DNA from: Agrobacterium albertimagni AOL15
GTDB taxonomy: Bacteria > Pseudomonadota > Alphaproteobacteria > Rhizobiales > Rhizobiaceae
Direction: 5' to 3'
Length of the DNA: 64,000 nt
NCBI RefSeq assembly: GCF_000300855.1
Contig: NZ_ALJF01000006.1
Location: 248,001-312,000 of the forward strand
The notes below the pieces were generated by a model, which made no database searches, was not told the DNA's origin, and saw only the letters and a program-made list of their open reading frames with translations. The position numbers were made by a program, and so were the translations under genes. Positions within the stretch are counted from its first letter, which is position 1, and each line of letters begins with the position of its first letter. This document shows positions 1 to 7,656 of this stretch, piece after piece.

Positions 1-2
1 AC

Positions 3-209
3 TGGCTGACGGACCGCGAGAAGAACGTCCCCGTCGTCGGCATCGCCTCGGCAAGCCAGGGGCCTGGCGCCAAGAAACCCGCCGCCGGCTACAATCTCTT
101 CTCGATCGATGGCGAAGCCGGAAACTGGCAACTCGACTGGCAGCGCTACAAGATCGAGCGGGAGGATGCGCCGCTGAAGCTCGACCACAGCGAAAGACTG
201 CTCGGCTAA
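3..209 (+). CDS. Metallophosphoesterase-like protein, C-terminal fragment (5' end outside window)
   Basis: An open frame enters from the left edge and ends at a TAA at 207-209, giving 68 residues. The tail includes YNLFSIDGEAGNWQL, which resembles the C-terminus of calcineurin-type metallophosphoesterases annotated in rhizobia. No metal-binding motif is in the visible part, so the family assignment rests on general resemblance only. It is convergent with the hydrolase gene that ends at 214, four bases away, and no terminator hairpin is evident between them. Confidence 0.45.
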   Translation, partial: WLTDREKNVPVVGIASASQGPGAKKPAAGYNLFSIDGEAGNWQLDWQRYKIEREDAPLKLDHSERLLG

Positions 210-213
210 ACTC

Positions 214-990
214 CTAGCCTTCAGCCATCGCCGCCCGGATGGCCGCCGCCACCCTATCCGGCGCCTCGTCGATCAGCATGTGGCCTGCAGCCTCGATCAG
301 TGTGACCTCAGCCCCCTGCCAGATGTTTTTTGCCTGCGCGACCGGCAGGATCGGGTCGGAAGTTCCCCAGAGCAATCGCGTAGGAATGCCGAGATCGGGA
401 AATGAGGAAAGCGGCAACGTCCCCTGCCCGATCCGTTCATCGGTTTCCACGAGGAAGGATTGGAGGATCTCCATCAGTCGATCCGTCGCCCCGGCAATCC
501 GTCGAGCAGCCGCGAGCCGGTCGAGACCCGCTGCCTCGAACGCAACGCCCTGGGCAGCCATCGCGGCCAACCCGCCAGCCAACTCGTCGGGTTCGACGGC
601 CAGGCCGTAACGCTGCAAGGCCCGATGGTCGATCTCGGATCCAAAGCCACCAGGCGACACAAGCGTCAGGGATGCCACCCGATCCCTCGCCCTGAGCGCG
701 ATCAAACTGGCAATCGCTCCGCCCATGGAATGGCCACAGAGATGGAAAAACGACAATCCGCGTTTGTCGAAATCATCGAGAATGGCCTTGGCCATCACAC
801 CGGCATGCCCGACGCCCCCAGCGTCGAGCGAGCGTCCGTGCCCGGGCAGGTCATAGAGGAGAAGCGGCAAACCCGGATCAAGCCGCGCGATGACCGGCGC
901 CCAGGAGGCGCCGATCCCGCCGAAACCATGCAGAAGCACGAGCGGAGCCTTTGCCGAGGACAAATGTCGAACCTCGGCGAAGAGCGTCAT
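214..990 (-). CDS. Alpha/beta-fold hydrolase
   Basis: A 258-residue alpha/beta hydrolase. The oxyanion-hole HGFGG lies at about residues 21-25, the nucleophile elbow GHSMGG at 86-91 (Ser88), an Asp in GTSDPILP, and the catalytic His in AAGHMLIDEAP near the C-terminus, so the triad is complete. The ATG at 990 was chosen because it lies four bases after the leuA stop and opens the usual first strand; the longer frame runs into leuA. The spacing implies co-transcription and probable translational coupling with leuA. The substrate cannot be read from the sequence; similar proteins are annotated as acetoin dehydrogenase-E2-like or haloperoxidase-like hydrolases. Confidence 0.85.
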   Translation of the reverse strand: MTLFAEVRHLSSAKAPLVLLHGFGGIGASWAPVIARLDPGLPLLLYDLPGHGRSLDAGGVGHAGVMAKAILDDFDKRGLSFFHLCGHSMGGAIASLIALRARDRVASLTLVSPGGFGSEIDHRALQRYGLAVEPDELAGGLAAMAAQGVAFEAAGLDRLAAARRIAGATDRLMEILQSFLVETDERIGQGTLPLSSFPDLGIPTRLLWGTSDPILPVAQAKNIWQGAEVTLIEAAGHMLIDEAPDRVAAAIRAAMAEG

Positions 991-994
991 GGCA

Positions 995-2710
995 TCAGGC
1001 CTTCTTCTGCTCATCCAACACACGGTTGGCGGCCGAGACGATCGCCTCAAGCGAAGCCGTCACAATGTTCGTATTGATGCCGGCACCGAACAGCTTGCCG
1101 CCGGCATGGGCCATCTCGACATAGGCAATCGCCGCTGCGTTCGAACCATGCTGCAGCGAATGCTCGGAATAGTCCTGCACCGAGAGGTCGATGCCGAGAT
1201 AGGTCGACAGCGCATTGACGAATCCGTCGATCGGACCCGTGCCCTTGCCCTCGATCCGCTTGGTCTCGCCGTTATCGGTAATCTCCGCGGCAACGACCCG
1301 CACACCCTTCTGGTCGGAACCGGCGGGAAAGGTGTGGTGATCGACGAACTTGATGCGCGCGCCGGTCTGATCGACATAACGTTCGATAAAGCGGTCGTAA
1401 ATCTTCTTCGACGGCAGCTCCTTGCCTTCTTCGTCGGTGATCCGCTGGATATCCTCGCGGAACTCGATCTGCAGGTTGCGCGGCAGGTTGATGCCGTAGT
1501 CTTCAGCCAGGATATAGGCGATGCCGCCCTTGCCGGACTGCGAGTTGATCCGGATGATCGCCTCATAGGTGCGGCCCACATCCTGCGGATCGATCGGCAG
1601 ATACGGCACTTCCCATACAGGGGAATTGGCCTTCTTAATCGCCTTCATGCCCTTGTTGATCGCATCCTGATGCGAGCCGGAGAAGGCCGTATAGACCAGT
1701 TCGCCGACATAAGGGTGGCGCTCAGGGATCACCATCTCGTTGGAATATTCGTAAACGGCCTTGATCCGCTCGATGTCGGAGCAGTCCAGCTCCGGATCGA
1801 CGCCCTGCGTGTACATGTTCAGCGCCAGCGTCACGATATCGACATTGCCGGTGCGCTCGCCATTGCCGAACAGAGTGCCCTCGACACGGTCGGCACCGGC
1901 CATCAGACCCAGTTCGGTTGCGGCAATGCCGGTTCCGCGGTCGTTGTGCGGATGCAGCGAGATCAGCACGTTCTCGCGGTTGTCGATATTGCGGCACATC
2001 CACTCGATCTGGTCGGCATAGATGTTCGGCGACGACATTTCCACGGTCGACGGCAGGTTCAGGATCAGCTTGTTATCGGCTGTCGGCTTTACCTCGGCGA
2101 TGACAGCGTTGCAGATTTCCAGCGCCACCTCGAGTTCGGTGCCGGTGAAGCTTTCCGGCGAATATTCGAAGCGATAACCACCACCGGCCTTCGCCGCCAT
2201 GTCCATGATCATCTTCGCCGCATCGACAGCGATCTGCTTGATGCCAGCGACATCCTTGCCGAACACAACGCGACGCTGCAGCTCAGACGTAGAATTGTAG
2301 AAATGGATGATCGGGTTGGTCGCACCTTCCAGCGCCTCGAAGGTCCGCGTGATCAGCTCCGGCCGGCACTGCACCAGAACCTGCAGCGAGACATCGGCGG
2401 GAACGCCACCCTCTTCCACGCACCAGCGGGCAAAGTCGAAATCGGTCTGTGACGCCGAGGGAAAGCCGATCTCGATTTCCTTGAAGCCCATGTCGAGCAA
2501 CAGCTGGAACATGCGGGCCTTGCGGTCATGGCCCATCGGGTTGACCAGCGACTGGTTGCCGTCGCGCAGGTCGACCGAGCACCAGATCGGCGCCTTGTCG
2601 ATCATCTTGGACGGCCAGGTGCGATCGGCAATGTCGATTTGCGGATAAGGGCGGTACTTCTGCGAAGCGTCCGGCATGCCCTGCTTCACGGTATGGGTCT
2701 TCAAAATCAT
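995..2710 (-). CDS. leuA: 2-isopropylmalate synthase
   Basis: First committed step of leucine biosynthesis: condensation of acetyl-CoA with 2-oxoisovalerate. The 571-residue protein is of the longer LeuA type 2. The catalytic-domain signature LRDGNQSL is at about residues 48-55 and the metal-binding HPHNDRGTG is present. The C-terminal regulatory domain, where leucine feedback normally acts, is complete and ends in VLDEQKKA. The ATG at 2710 (MILKTHTVK) was preferred to the upstream in-frame codon at 2758, which would add a non-conserved Arg/Ala-rich extension. A leader peptide with tandem Leu codons and a hairpin precede it at 2829-2997. Confidence 0.96.
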   Translation of the reverse strand: MILKTHTVKQGMPDASQKYRPYPQIDIADRTWPSKMIDKAPIWCSVDLRDGNQSLVNPMGHDRKARMFQLLLDMGFKEIEIGFPSASQTDFDFARWCVEEGGVPADVSLQVLVQCRPELITRTFEALEGATNPIIHFYNSTSELQRRVVFGKDVAGIKQIAVDAAKMIMDMAAKAGGGYRFEYSPESFTGTELEVALEICNAVIAEVKPTADNKLILNLPSTVEMSSPNIYADQIEWMCRNIDNRENVLISLHPHNDRGTGIAATELGLMAGADRVEGTLFGNGERTGNVDIVTLALNMYTQGVDPELDCSDIERIKAVYEYSNEMVIPERHPYVGELVYTAFSGSHQDAINKGMKAIKKANSPVWEVPYLPIDPQDVGRTYEAIIRINSQSGKGGIAYILAEDYGINLPRNLQIEFREDIQRITDEEGKELPSKKIYDRFIERYVDQTGARIKFVDHHTFPAGSDQKGVRVVAAEITDNGETKRIEGKGTGPIDGFVNALSTYLGIDLSVQDYSEHSLQHGSNAAAIAYVEMAHAGGKLFGAGINTNIVTASLEAIVSAANRVLDEQKKA

Positions 2711-2828
2711 CGGTTTCGTCTCTTCTCGTCCTCGGGCGGCTGCCATGGCTGATAACAAATCAGCGGAGCTTTGGCACGCGCGCGCAGGCCCTTTTCAAGG
2801 GATGGATTGCATTACAAAGGGGAATTTC

Positions 2829-2873
2829 GAGGAGCAATCGCCAAACGGCTGACCCGGCCGCCGGGCGCTCCTC
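2829..2873 (-). promoter_or_regulatory. leuA attenuator hairpin
   Basis: On the transcribed strand, GAGGAGC (2873-2867) pairs with GCTCCTC (2835-2829), enclosing an inner CCCGG/CCGGG stem at 2853-2865. The outer stem begins within the end of the leader-peptide frame, so ribosome stalling at the upstream Leu codons would affect its folding. The following U-tract is weak, so it is described as an attenuator hairpin and not as a confirmed intrinsic terminator. Confidence 0.55.
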
Positions 2874-2997
2874 AATGGACCCGGCAACCGCGGATAAGGC
2901 CGAGAAGAAGAAGCGAGTTTGGCACCGACGCGACAACGCAGGCCGCAGCGCGGGCCGTCATGTCAGTCGCAGCAATGGTCGTGCCGTTGGTCTTCAT
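2872..2997 (-). CDS. leuL: Leucine leader peptide
   Basis: A 41-codon frame upstream of leuA, too short for standard ORF calling, ends in PNSLLLLGLIRGCRVH. It holds Leu codons CTT-CTT-CTT-CTC, then Gly and another CTT, at 2896-2913. A strong hairpin follows immediately, as expected for ribosome-mediated attenuation of leuA. The start is uncertain: ATG at 2997 gives 41 residues, and an internal ATG at 2961 gives 29. Neither has a strong Shine-Dalgarno sequence, and the Leu run is in the same frame for both. Leucine leader peptides ahead of leuA are known in Rhizobiales; assigning this one is my inference from codon content and position. Confidence 0.75.
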   Translation of the reverse strand: MKTNGTTIAATDMTARAAACVVASVPNSLLLLGLIRGCRVH

Positions 2998-3038
2998 GGG
3001 ATCAGGAATAACGCGATGAATTGAATCGCGCAAGGGTG

Positions 3039-3287
3039 TTATTCGGCAGCGGATGGCCGTGCCGGGTCCAGCTTCTCGCGCAGCCAGTCTTCAAGCAAGG
3101 AATCGACGGATACTCCGAGTTCCTTGGCTTTCCGTTCAAGCCTGAGCTTCGTTCCCCGTCTGAGGGTAACAGTGAACTCAACAGGCTCGAGATTGGGGCG
3201 CGTCGCCTTGCTCCAGTCGACGTATTCGCTGATATCTTCGCCGTCGTCGAACTTGCGATCGAACTCTTCAGCGCTGATTGTCTTCAT
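3039..3287 (-). CDS. brnA: BrnA-family antitoxin
   Basis: An 82-residue antitoxin of the BrnA/CopG type. The N-terminal part (MKTISAEEFDRKFDDGEDIS) matches the toxin-binding region of BrnA, and the C-terminal half, from VEFTVTLRRGTKLRLE, looks like a ribbon-helix-helix DNA-binding domain. The ATG at 3287 was chosen because it gives the standard family length and overlaps the end of brnT by 20 bases, as is usual for brnTA. It would bind and neutralise BrnT and repress its own promoter. No strong operator palindrome was recognised upstream of brnT. Confidence 0.83.
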   Translation of the reverse strand: MKTISAEEFDRKFDDGEDISEYVDWSKATRPNLEPVEFTVTLRRGTKLRLERKAKELGVSVDSLLEDWLREKLDPARPSAAE

Positions 3288-3537
3288 AGCGACGCTTCTC
3301 CTGAATTCGCGCCCGGCGGACGGAGATAATCCGAACGCGCTCGTTCCGTAGAACATAGACACCTGTCCATAGAACACCGGCGATCCGACCTACACGGATC
3401 CGCCTTGCTTCTGCCGGATGCCCGGCATCCACATCCACAGCATAGAGATCATACCACAACTCCTGCGCCGCCACGAAATCGATTCCGTGCTTCGCCTTGT
3501 TCACCTCGCTCTTGGCCGGATCGAATTCGAACTCCAT
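3268..3537 (-). CDS. brnT: BrnT-family ribonuclease toxin
   Basis: An 89-residue BrnT toxin with a RelE-like fold. Recognisable features are the N-terminal FEFDPAKSEVNKAKHGIDF, the central RRIRVGRIAGVLW strand region and the C-terminal VRIISVRRARIQEKRRYE, which carries the conserved basic and tyrosine residues. ATG at 3537 was preferred over a TTG two codons upstream. It is the first gene of a two-gene unit with brnA, the usual toxin-first order for this family. It is expected to be an intact mRNA-cleaving toxin; no frameshift is visible. Confidence 0.88.
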   Translation of the reverse strand: MEFEFDPAKSEVNKAKHGIDFVAAQELWYDLYAVDVDAGHPAEARRIRVGRIAGVLWTGVYVLRNERVRIISVRRARIQEKRRYEDNQR

Positions 3538-3589
3538 GGGCAAAACCTAGCACAACCCTTGCGATTGCACTAGATCCTGCACACCCAGA

Positions 3590-3814
3590 TCACCGCCGCC
3601 CGAATTGGGCAATGACCGCGGCAGCGAGGAAGCCGAGCGCGATCACGCCCCACACCATCCCGCCATCGGTGCCGTTGCTGCCGTCGGACGTCACACAGCT
3701 CGACTGTGATGCGGCGATACAGTCCCGCCAGATCCAGTAGCGCATGTAGAAAACATAACCGAACAGTCCGGAAGCCAGGGTAAAAACGATGGCTTTGATG
3801 CGTATCCGTCTCAT
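3590..3814 (-). CDS. Small inner-membrane protein of unknown function
   Basis: A 74-residue protein with two predicted membrane helices (about residues 7-26 and 53-69) separated by a short polar, Ser- and Cys-containing loop. Its ATG at 3814 overlaps the stop of the BenE-like transporter by four bases (ATGA), so the two are translationally coupled. I recognise no family. The coupling suggests a function linked to the transporter, but this is inference. Confidence 0.7.
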   Translation of the reverse strand: MRRIRIKAIVFTLASGLFGYVFYMRYWIWRDCIAASQSSCVTSDGSNGTDGGMVWGVIALGFLAAAVIAQFGRR

Positions 3815-4920
3815 CCCCTTGCCTTGGCCAGCTTCACCAGTCCCAGCATCGCCACCCCGGCGATCAGCCCCCAGAACGCGCCCGAGATCCCGAGGATCGA
3901 AATCCCCGAAGCCGTGACGAGGAATGTTACCGCCGCCGCCTCCCGCGTTTCGGGCACCTGGAAGGCCGCAACCGAGGAGCCGGAAAACGCCCCGATCAGC
4001 GCCAGACCGGCCACCGACTGGATCAGGATCGGCGGCGCGAGCGACACGAAGCCGGTCACCGCACCGGCCGCAAGCCCGAGCAGCACGTAGCCGATGCCGG
4101 CGATGATCGCCGCCCAGTAGCGCCGTCTCGGGTCCTGATGAGCGTCCTCGCCGGCACACATCGCCGCCGTGATCGCCGCAAGGTTCACCGCATGCCCCCC
4201 GAGTGGGGCCGACAGCGCCGAAAACAGACCGGTCACCGCAAACATCGGCCCCGGCTGCGGATCATATTTGTTGACCTTGAGGATCGCGATCCCCGGAATG
4301 TTCTGCGAGGCCATGGTGACGATGAACAGCGGCAGCGCGATCGACACCAGCGCCGGCAGCGTGAAGACCGGCAACACGAACTCGACCGGCGGCGCAAGCG
4401 ACGCCGCCCAGCTGGCCATTGCGCCCTCCGGCAGGTCGACACCGAAGACGATGACAACAACGAAGGTCAAAAGTGCCGCCGGCACCGCGTAAAGCCGCTT
4501 GAAGGCCGCGACGACAGCCCAGACCACGAGGATCGGCAAACCGAGCAAAGGATCGAAGGCGACGGCCTTGAACGGCGCAAAGCAGAGGTTGAGGATCACG
4601 CCGGCCAGCATCGCATTCGCAATCGGCGCCGGGATCGCCGCCACCGCCCGCCCGAAGGGCCGGATGAGGCCGGCGAGCACGATCAGCGCCGCCCCTGGCG
4701 TAGACCAGGCGACAGAGACTGGCAGCTTCGTCCAGACGCTGAGGGCGATCCCGCAGATCCCCATGGCGACCGACAGCGCCATGAGCCCCGACGCCGCCTC
4801 GTAGTCGGTGGCGCCGACCCCTTTCAGCCCCTGCAGAACGACGGCAAAGGAACTGGCGAAGCCGACAAAGGCGACGAGCACGCCCATGAAGGCGGCCTGA
4901 GGAGAAAAGTCTTTCAGCAT
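3811..4920 (-). CDS. benE: BenE-family benzoate/H+ symporter-like permease
   Basis: A 369-residue integral membrane protein with about twelve hydrophobic segments, consistent with the BenE family. Family-typical stretches include PVSVAWSTPGAALI and the GHAVNLAAITAAMCAG segment. The ATG at 4920 (MLKDFSPQAAFMG) gives the usual length; the longer frame adds a non-hydrophobic extension. Family members import benzoate or similar aromatic acids by proton symport. No benzoate catabolic genes are in the window, so the true substrate is open. Confidence 0.85.
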   Translation of the reverse strand: MLKDFSPQAAFMGVLVAFVGFASSFAVVLQGLKGVGATDYEAASGLMALSVAMGICGIALSVWTKLPVSVAWSTPGAALIVLAGLIRPFGRAVAAIPAPIANAMLAGVILNLCFAPFKAVAFDPLLGLPILVVWAVVAAFKRLYAVPAALLTFVVVIVFGVDLPEGAMASWAASLAPPVEFVLPVFTLPALVSIALPLFIVTMASQNIPGIAILKVNKYDPQPGPMFAVTGLFSALSAPLGGHAVNLAAITAAMCAGEDAHQDPRRRYWAAIIAGIGYVLLGLAAGAVTGFVSLAPPILIQSVAGLALIGAFSGSSVAAFQVPETREAAAVTFLVTASGISILGISGAFWGLIAGVAMLGLVKLAKARG

Positions 4921-5019
4921 AGGGACTCGCCAAAACGAACCTGGAAGGATCGAAGGCCAATCAAATTCCGCCGCCTCTGGCAAGCCGCTGTTTCTTGAAA
5001 AACGTTCGCCAGCCGCGGC

Positions 5020-6210
5020 TCAAGCGGGTTTTGCCGCCATTGCCAGGTCGAGTTCAGGCAGAATCATGGCATGCGTAATGCTCTCGAAACGCGCCAGCAC
5101 AACCCGATTGCGTCCGCCGCGCTTGGCCGCGTAGAGCGCTTCGTCGGCACGTCCTATGAGCTGCGTGAACGACATTGTTTTGGGCGCGACCGCCACCCCG
5201 GCGCTCAACGTTACCGTGATCGGGGTTCCTTCGTGGGCGATCGATAGCGAAGCGATCGCAAGCCGCAACTGTTCGGCGGCCTGGACGGCATCGGCCTCCG
5301 TGGCCGCCGGCAGATAGAGGCCGAACTCCTCGCCACCCATGCGCGCGAGAATGGCATTGCGCCCCAAATGTCGGGTCATCGCTTGCGCAACGGATGTCAG
5401 CACTTCGTCGCCGGCCAGATGTCCGAGGCGGTCGTTCACCTGCTTGAAGTGGTCGATGTCGATGATCACATAGGCACTACCGACCGGCGCCTCGCGCGGA
5501 AGACGGTCCATCATCCAGTGCCGGTTGCGGATGCCCGTCAGGCTGTCGGTTTCGGTGAGCGCGATCAGCCGCTGTTCTGCCCGCTCCTGCACGAGGATCA
5601 GCACGAACATGGCGATGGCAAACTGGGAGAGGATAAGCACGAGAAACGCCGCCGCCGGTGTCATCTGGACGCTATCAGGCAGGACGAGCGCCACGAAGGT
5701 GACGGCAGCGGTGACGGCCTTGGCACCGAAGGCGGCCGCCAGGCCGAAACGGCTCGTCAGCCTCTGCCTTTTCGGATCCCACATCACCAATGCAGCGGAG
5801 GCTGCCGAAAAGCCGCCCATGCAGATAAGGAAAACGGCGCCGCGGTAGAGCCTTTCCAGCGGAAACGCGGTCACGAGGGCTGCGACCGCGATACCGACAG
5901 GCACGAGCAGAACCCACCAGAGCCGACCGGCACGGTCTTCCGTGATCACGTCGCTCAGCCCCACCAGCATCAGAACATAGGCAACCGGGGTGACGATCGT
6001 CGTGAGATAGGTCCAGGTCTCGTAAGCGACGAAGCCCTGCTCGGAGGCGCCCGCCAGGACCGAGGCGACCGCAAGCACGAGGGACGCGACGGCCATCTTT
6101 CCGAGCCCATGGCTGCGTTGGGAGCCAAAACGCAGATAGAGGAAACACAACGCGCCGACCGTCAATGACAGGGGATGCAGGATGAGGATGGTGGCGAGGT
6201 CGAGATGCAT
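5020..6210 (-). CDS. Membrane-bound GGDEF diguanylate cyclase
   Basis: A 396-residue protein. Roughly residues 1-205 form a hydrophobic sensor module of about six membrane helices, followed by a GGDEF domain. The active site is GGEEF at 292-296, and the downstream RADEALYAAKRGGRNRV is typical of an intact C-terminal GGDEF end. The inhibitory I-site RxxD normally found just before the active site is missing here (the position reads RNAI), so product feedback is probably absent. ATG at 6210 (MHLDLATIL) starts the first membrane helix. It should make cyclic-di-GMP from two GTP. It is divergent from nspC. Confidence 0.9.
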   Translation of the reverse strand: MHLDLATILILHPLSLTVGALCFLYLRFGSQRSHGLGKMAVASLVLAVASVLAGASEQGFVAYETWTYLTTIVTPVAYVLMLVGLSDVITEDRAGRLWWVLLVPVGIAVAALVTAFPLERLYRGAVFLICMGGFSAASAALVMWDPKRQRLTSRFGLAAAFGAKAVTAAVTFVALVLPDSVQMTPAAAFLVLILSQFAIAMFVLILVQERAEQRLIALTETDSLTGIRNRHWMMDRLPREAPVGSAYVIIDIDHFKQVNDRLGHLAGDEVLTSVAQAMTRHLGRNAILARMGGEEFGLYLPAATEADAVQAAEQLRLAIASLSIAHEGTPITVTLSAGVAVAPKTMSFTQLIGRADEALYAAKRGGRNRVVLARFESITHAMILPELDLAMAAKPA

Positions 6211-6398
6211 GAGGCGTCCAGGCTGAACCGTTACAACTCGGCATAGCAAGGCAAAGCTTGCCGATTGCTGAACGAAGCCGGCCGCCTCACGCATGGCTGC
6301 ATTCCGGTGAGCGCAAGACGGGCCCGCGAAACGGAGGGGTTGATCGTCATCGCCGTTTCACCATGTCAGGGCAAAGAGCAGGAACGAAGGAGATTCCC

Positions 6399-6512
6399 TT
6401 GCGATATGCTTGCCTTTTACCCCCCTTTTGCCTATGGGACCCCCCGACGCATTCGGGGCGTCCCGTTCACTTCCGCCTGTTACGGCTGGGTTCACGAAGG
6501 ATAAAGCCTTGA
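6399..6512 (+). promoter_or_regulatory. Possible upstream leader ORF and hairpin before nspC
   Basis: A good Shine-Dalgarno AAGGAG (6387-6392) lies six bases before a TTG at 6399. That start opens a 37-codon frame whose TGA (6510-6512) overlaps the proposed nspC TTG start (6509-6511). An alternative ATG at 6406 opens a 32-codon frame that stops at 6504. A stable hairpin sits inside, with GGGAC at 6436-6440 pairing with GTCCC at 6460-6464 and an inner C-rich/G-rich stem. The layout could be translational coupling or a regulatory leader for a polyamine gene. This is inference from layout only. Confidence 0.35.
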
Positions 6513-7606
6513 TCCAGACTCCCTATTACCTGATCGACAAATCCAAGCTGCTCCAGAACATGGAGAAGATCGCGACGCTGCGCGAACTCTCCGGCGCGAA
6601 AGCGCTGCTGGCGCTGAAATGCTTCGCCACCTGGTCCGTCTTCGATTTCATGCGCGACTATATGGACGGCACGACGTCGTCGTCGCTCAATGAAGTGCGC
6701 CTCGGCCATGAGCGTTTCGGCAAGGAAACCCACGCCTATTCGGTGGCCTATGCCGATTACGAGATCGACGAAGTCGTCTCCCATGCCGACAAGATCATCT
6801 TCAACTCGACCGGCCAGCTGACCCGCTTCGAGAAACAGTCGTCCGGCATCATCCGCGGCCTGCGGCTGAACCCCGGCGTCTCCTCCTCGAGCTTCGATCT
6901 CGCCGACCCCGCCCGCCCCTTCTCGCGGTTGGGCGAATGGGATCTCGCAAATGTCGAGCCGGTCATGGAGCTGATTTCCGGCTTCATGATCCACAACAAC
7001 TGCGAAAACGGCGATTTCGACCTTTTCGATAAGATGCTCGGCGACATCGAACAGAAGTTCGGCCCCCTCCTGAAAATGGCCGAATGGGTCTCCCTCGGCG
7101 GGGGCATTCATTTCACCGGCGAGAACTATCCGCTGGAGAAGTTCGCGGAGCGCCTCAAGCGCTTTTCCGGCGAGTTCGGCGTCCAGGTCTATCTGGAGCC
7201 CGGCGAAGCCTCGATCACCAAGTCGACCACGCTCGAAGTCACCGTGCTCGACAAGCTTTACAACGGCAAGGATCTTGTCGTGGTGGATTCCTCCATCGAA
7301 GCGCATCTCCTCGATCTCCTGATCTACCGGGAAAGCGCGAAGGTCCACCCTAACCAGGGACCGCACCGGTACCAGGTCTGCGGCAAGTCCTGCCTCGCGG
7401 GCGATATCTTCGGCGAGTTCAACTTTGAAAACGAGTTGAACATCGGCGACCGCATTTCGCTGCAGGACACCGCCGGCTACACGATGGTCAAGAAAAACTG
7501 GTTTAACGGCGTGCAAATGCCGGCAATCGCCATCCGCGAACTGGATGGCAGCCTCAGGACGGTCCGTGAGTTCGACTACACGGACTACGAACAAAGCCTG
7601 TCTTGA
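6509..7606 (+). CDS. nspC: Carboxynorspermidine/carboxyspermidine decarboxylase
   Basis: A PLP-dependent decarboxylase of the alanine racemase-like fold, 365 residues. It removes CO2 from carboxyspermidine to give spermidine (or the nor-form). The PLP-binding Lys is in LLALKCFATWS at about residue 37, and the conserved SLGGGIHFTGENYP and VDSSIEAHLLD segments are present. Homologues begin MIQTPYYLID, which fits the TTG at 6509 preceded by GAAGG at 6496-6500; the in-frame TTG at 6410 would add a non-conserved leader. It forms an operon with the dehydrogenase gene 50 bases downstream. The two-enzyme route is the established spermidine pathway in Agrobacterium. Confidence 0.92.
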   Translation: MIQTPYYLIDKSKLLQNMEKIATLRELSGAKALLALKCFATWSVFDFMRDYMDGTTSSSLNEVRLGHERFGKETHAYSVAYADYEIDEVVSHADKIIFNSTGQLTRFEKQSSGIIRGLRLNPGVSSSSFDLADPARPFSRLGEWDLANVEPVMELISGFMIHNNCENGDFDLFDKMLGDIEQKFGPLLKMAEWVSLGGGIHFTGENYPLEKFAERLKRFSGEFGVQVYLEPGEASITKSTTLEVTVLDKLYNGKDLVVVDSSIEAHLLDLLIYRESAKVHPNQGPHRYQVCGKSCLAGDIFGEFNFENELNIGDRISLQDTAGYTMVKKNWFNGVQMPAIAIRELDGSLRTVREFDYTDYEQSLS

Positions 7607-7656
7607 AATCCTTCAAGCCCAGGTTCTGACGATTGGACGCAAGGAGTGGTCCCATT

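Noticed and set aside
890-2452. A 520-codon open frame on the plus strand opposite leuA
   Set aside because: It is the antisense shadow of leuA, caused by high GC at third codon positions; the leuA frame carries all conserved motifs.
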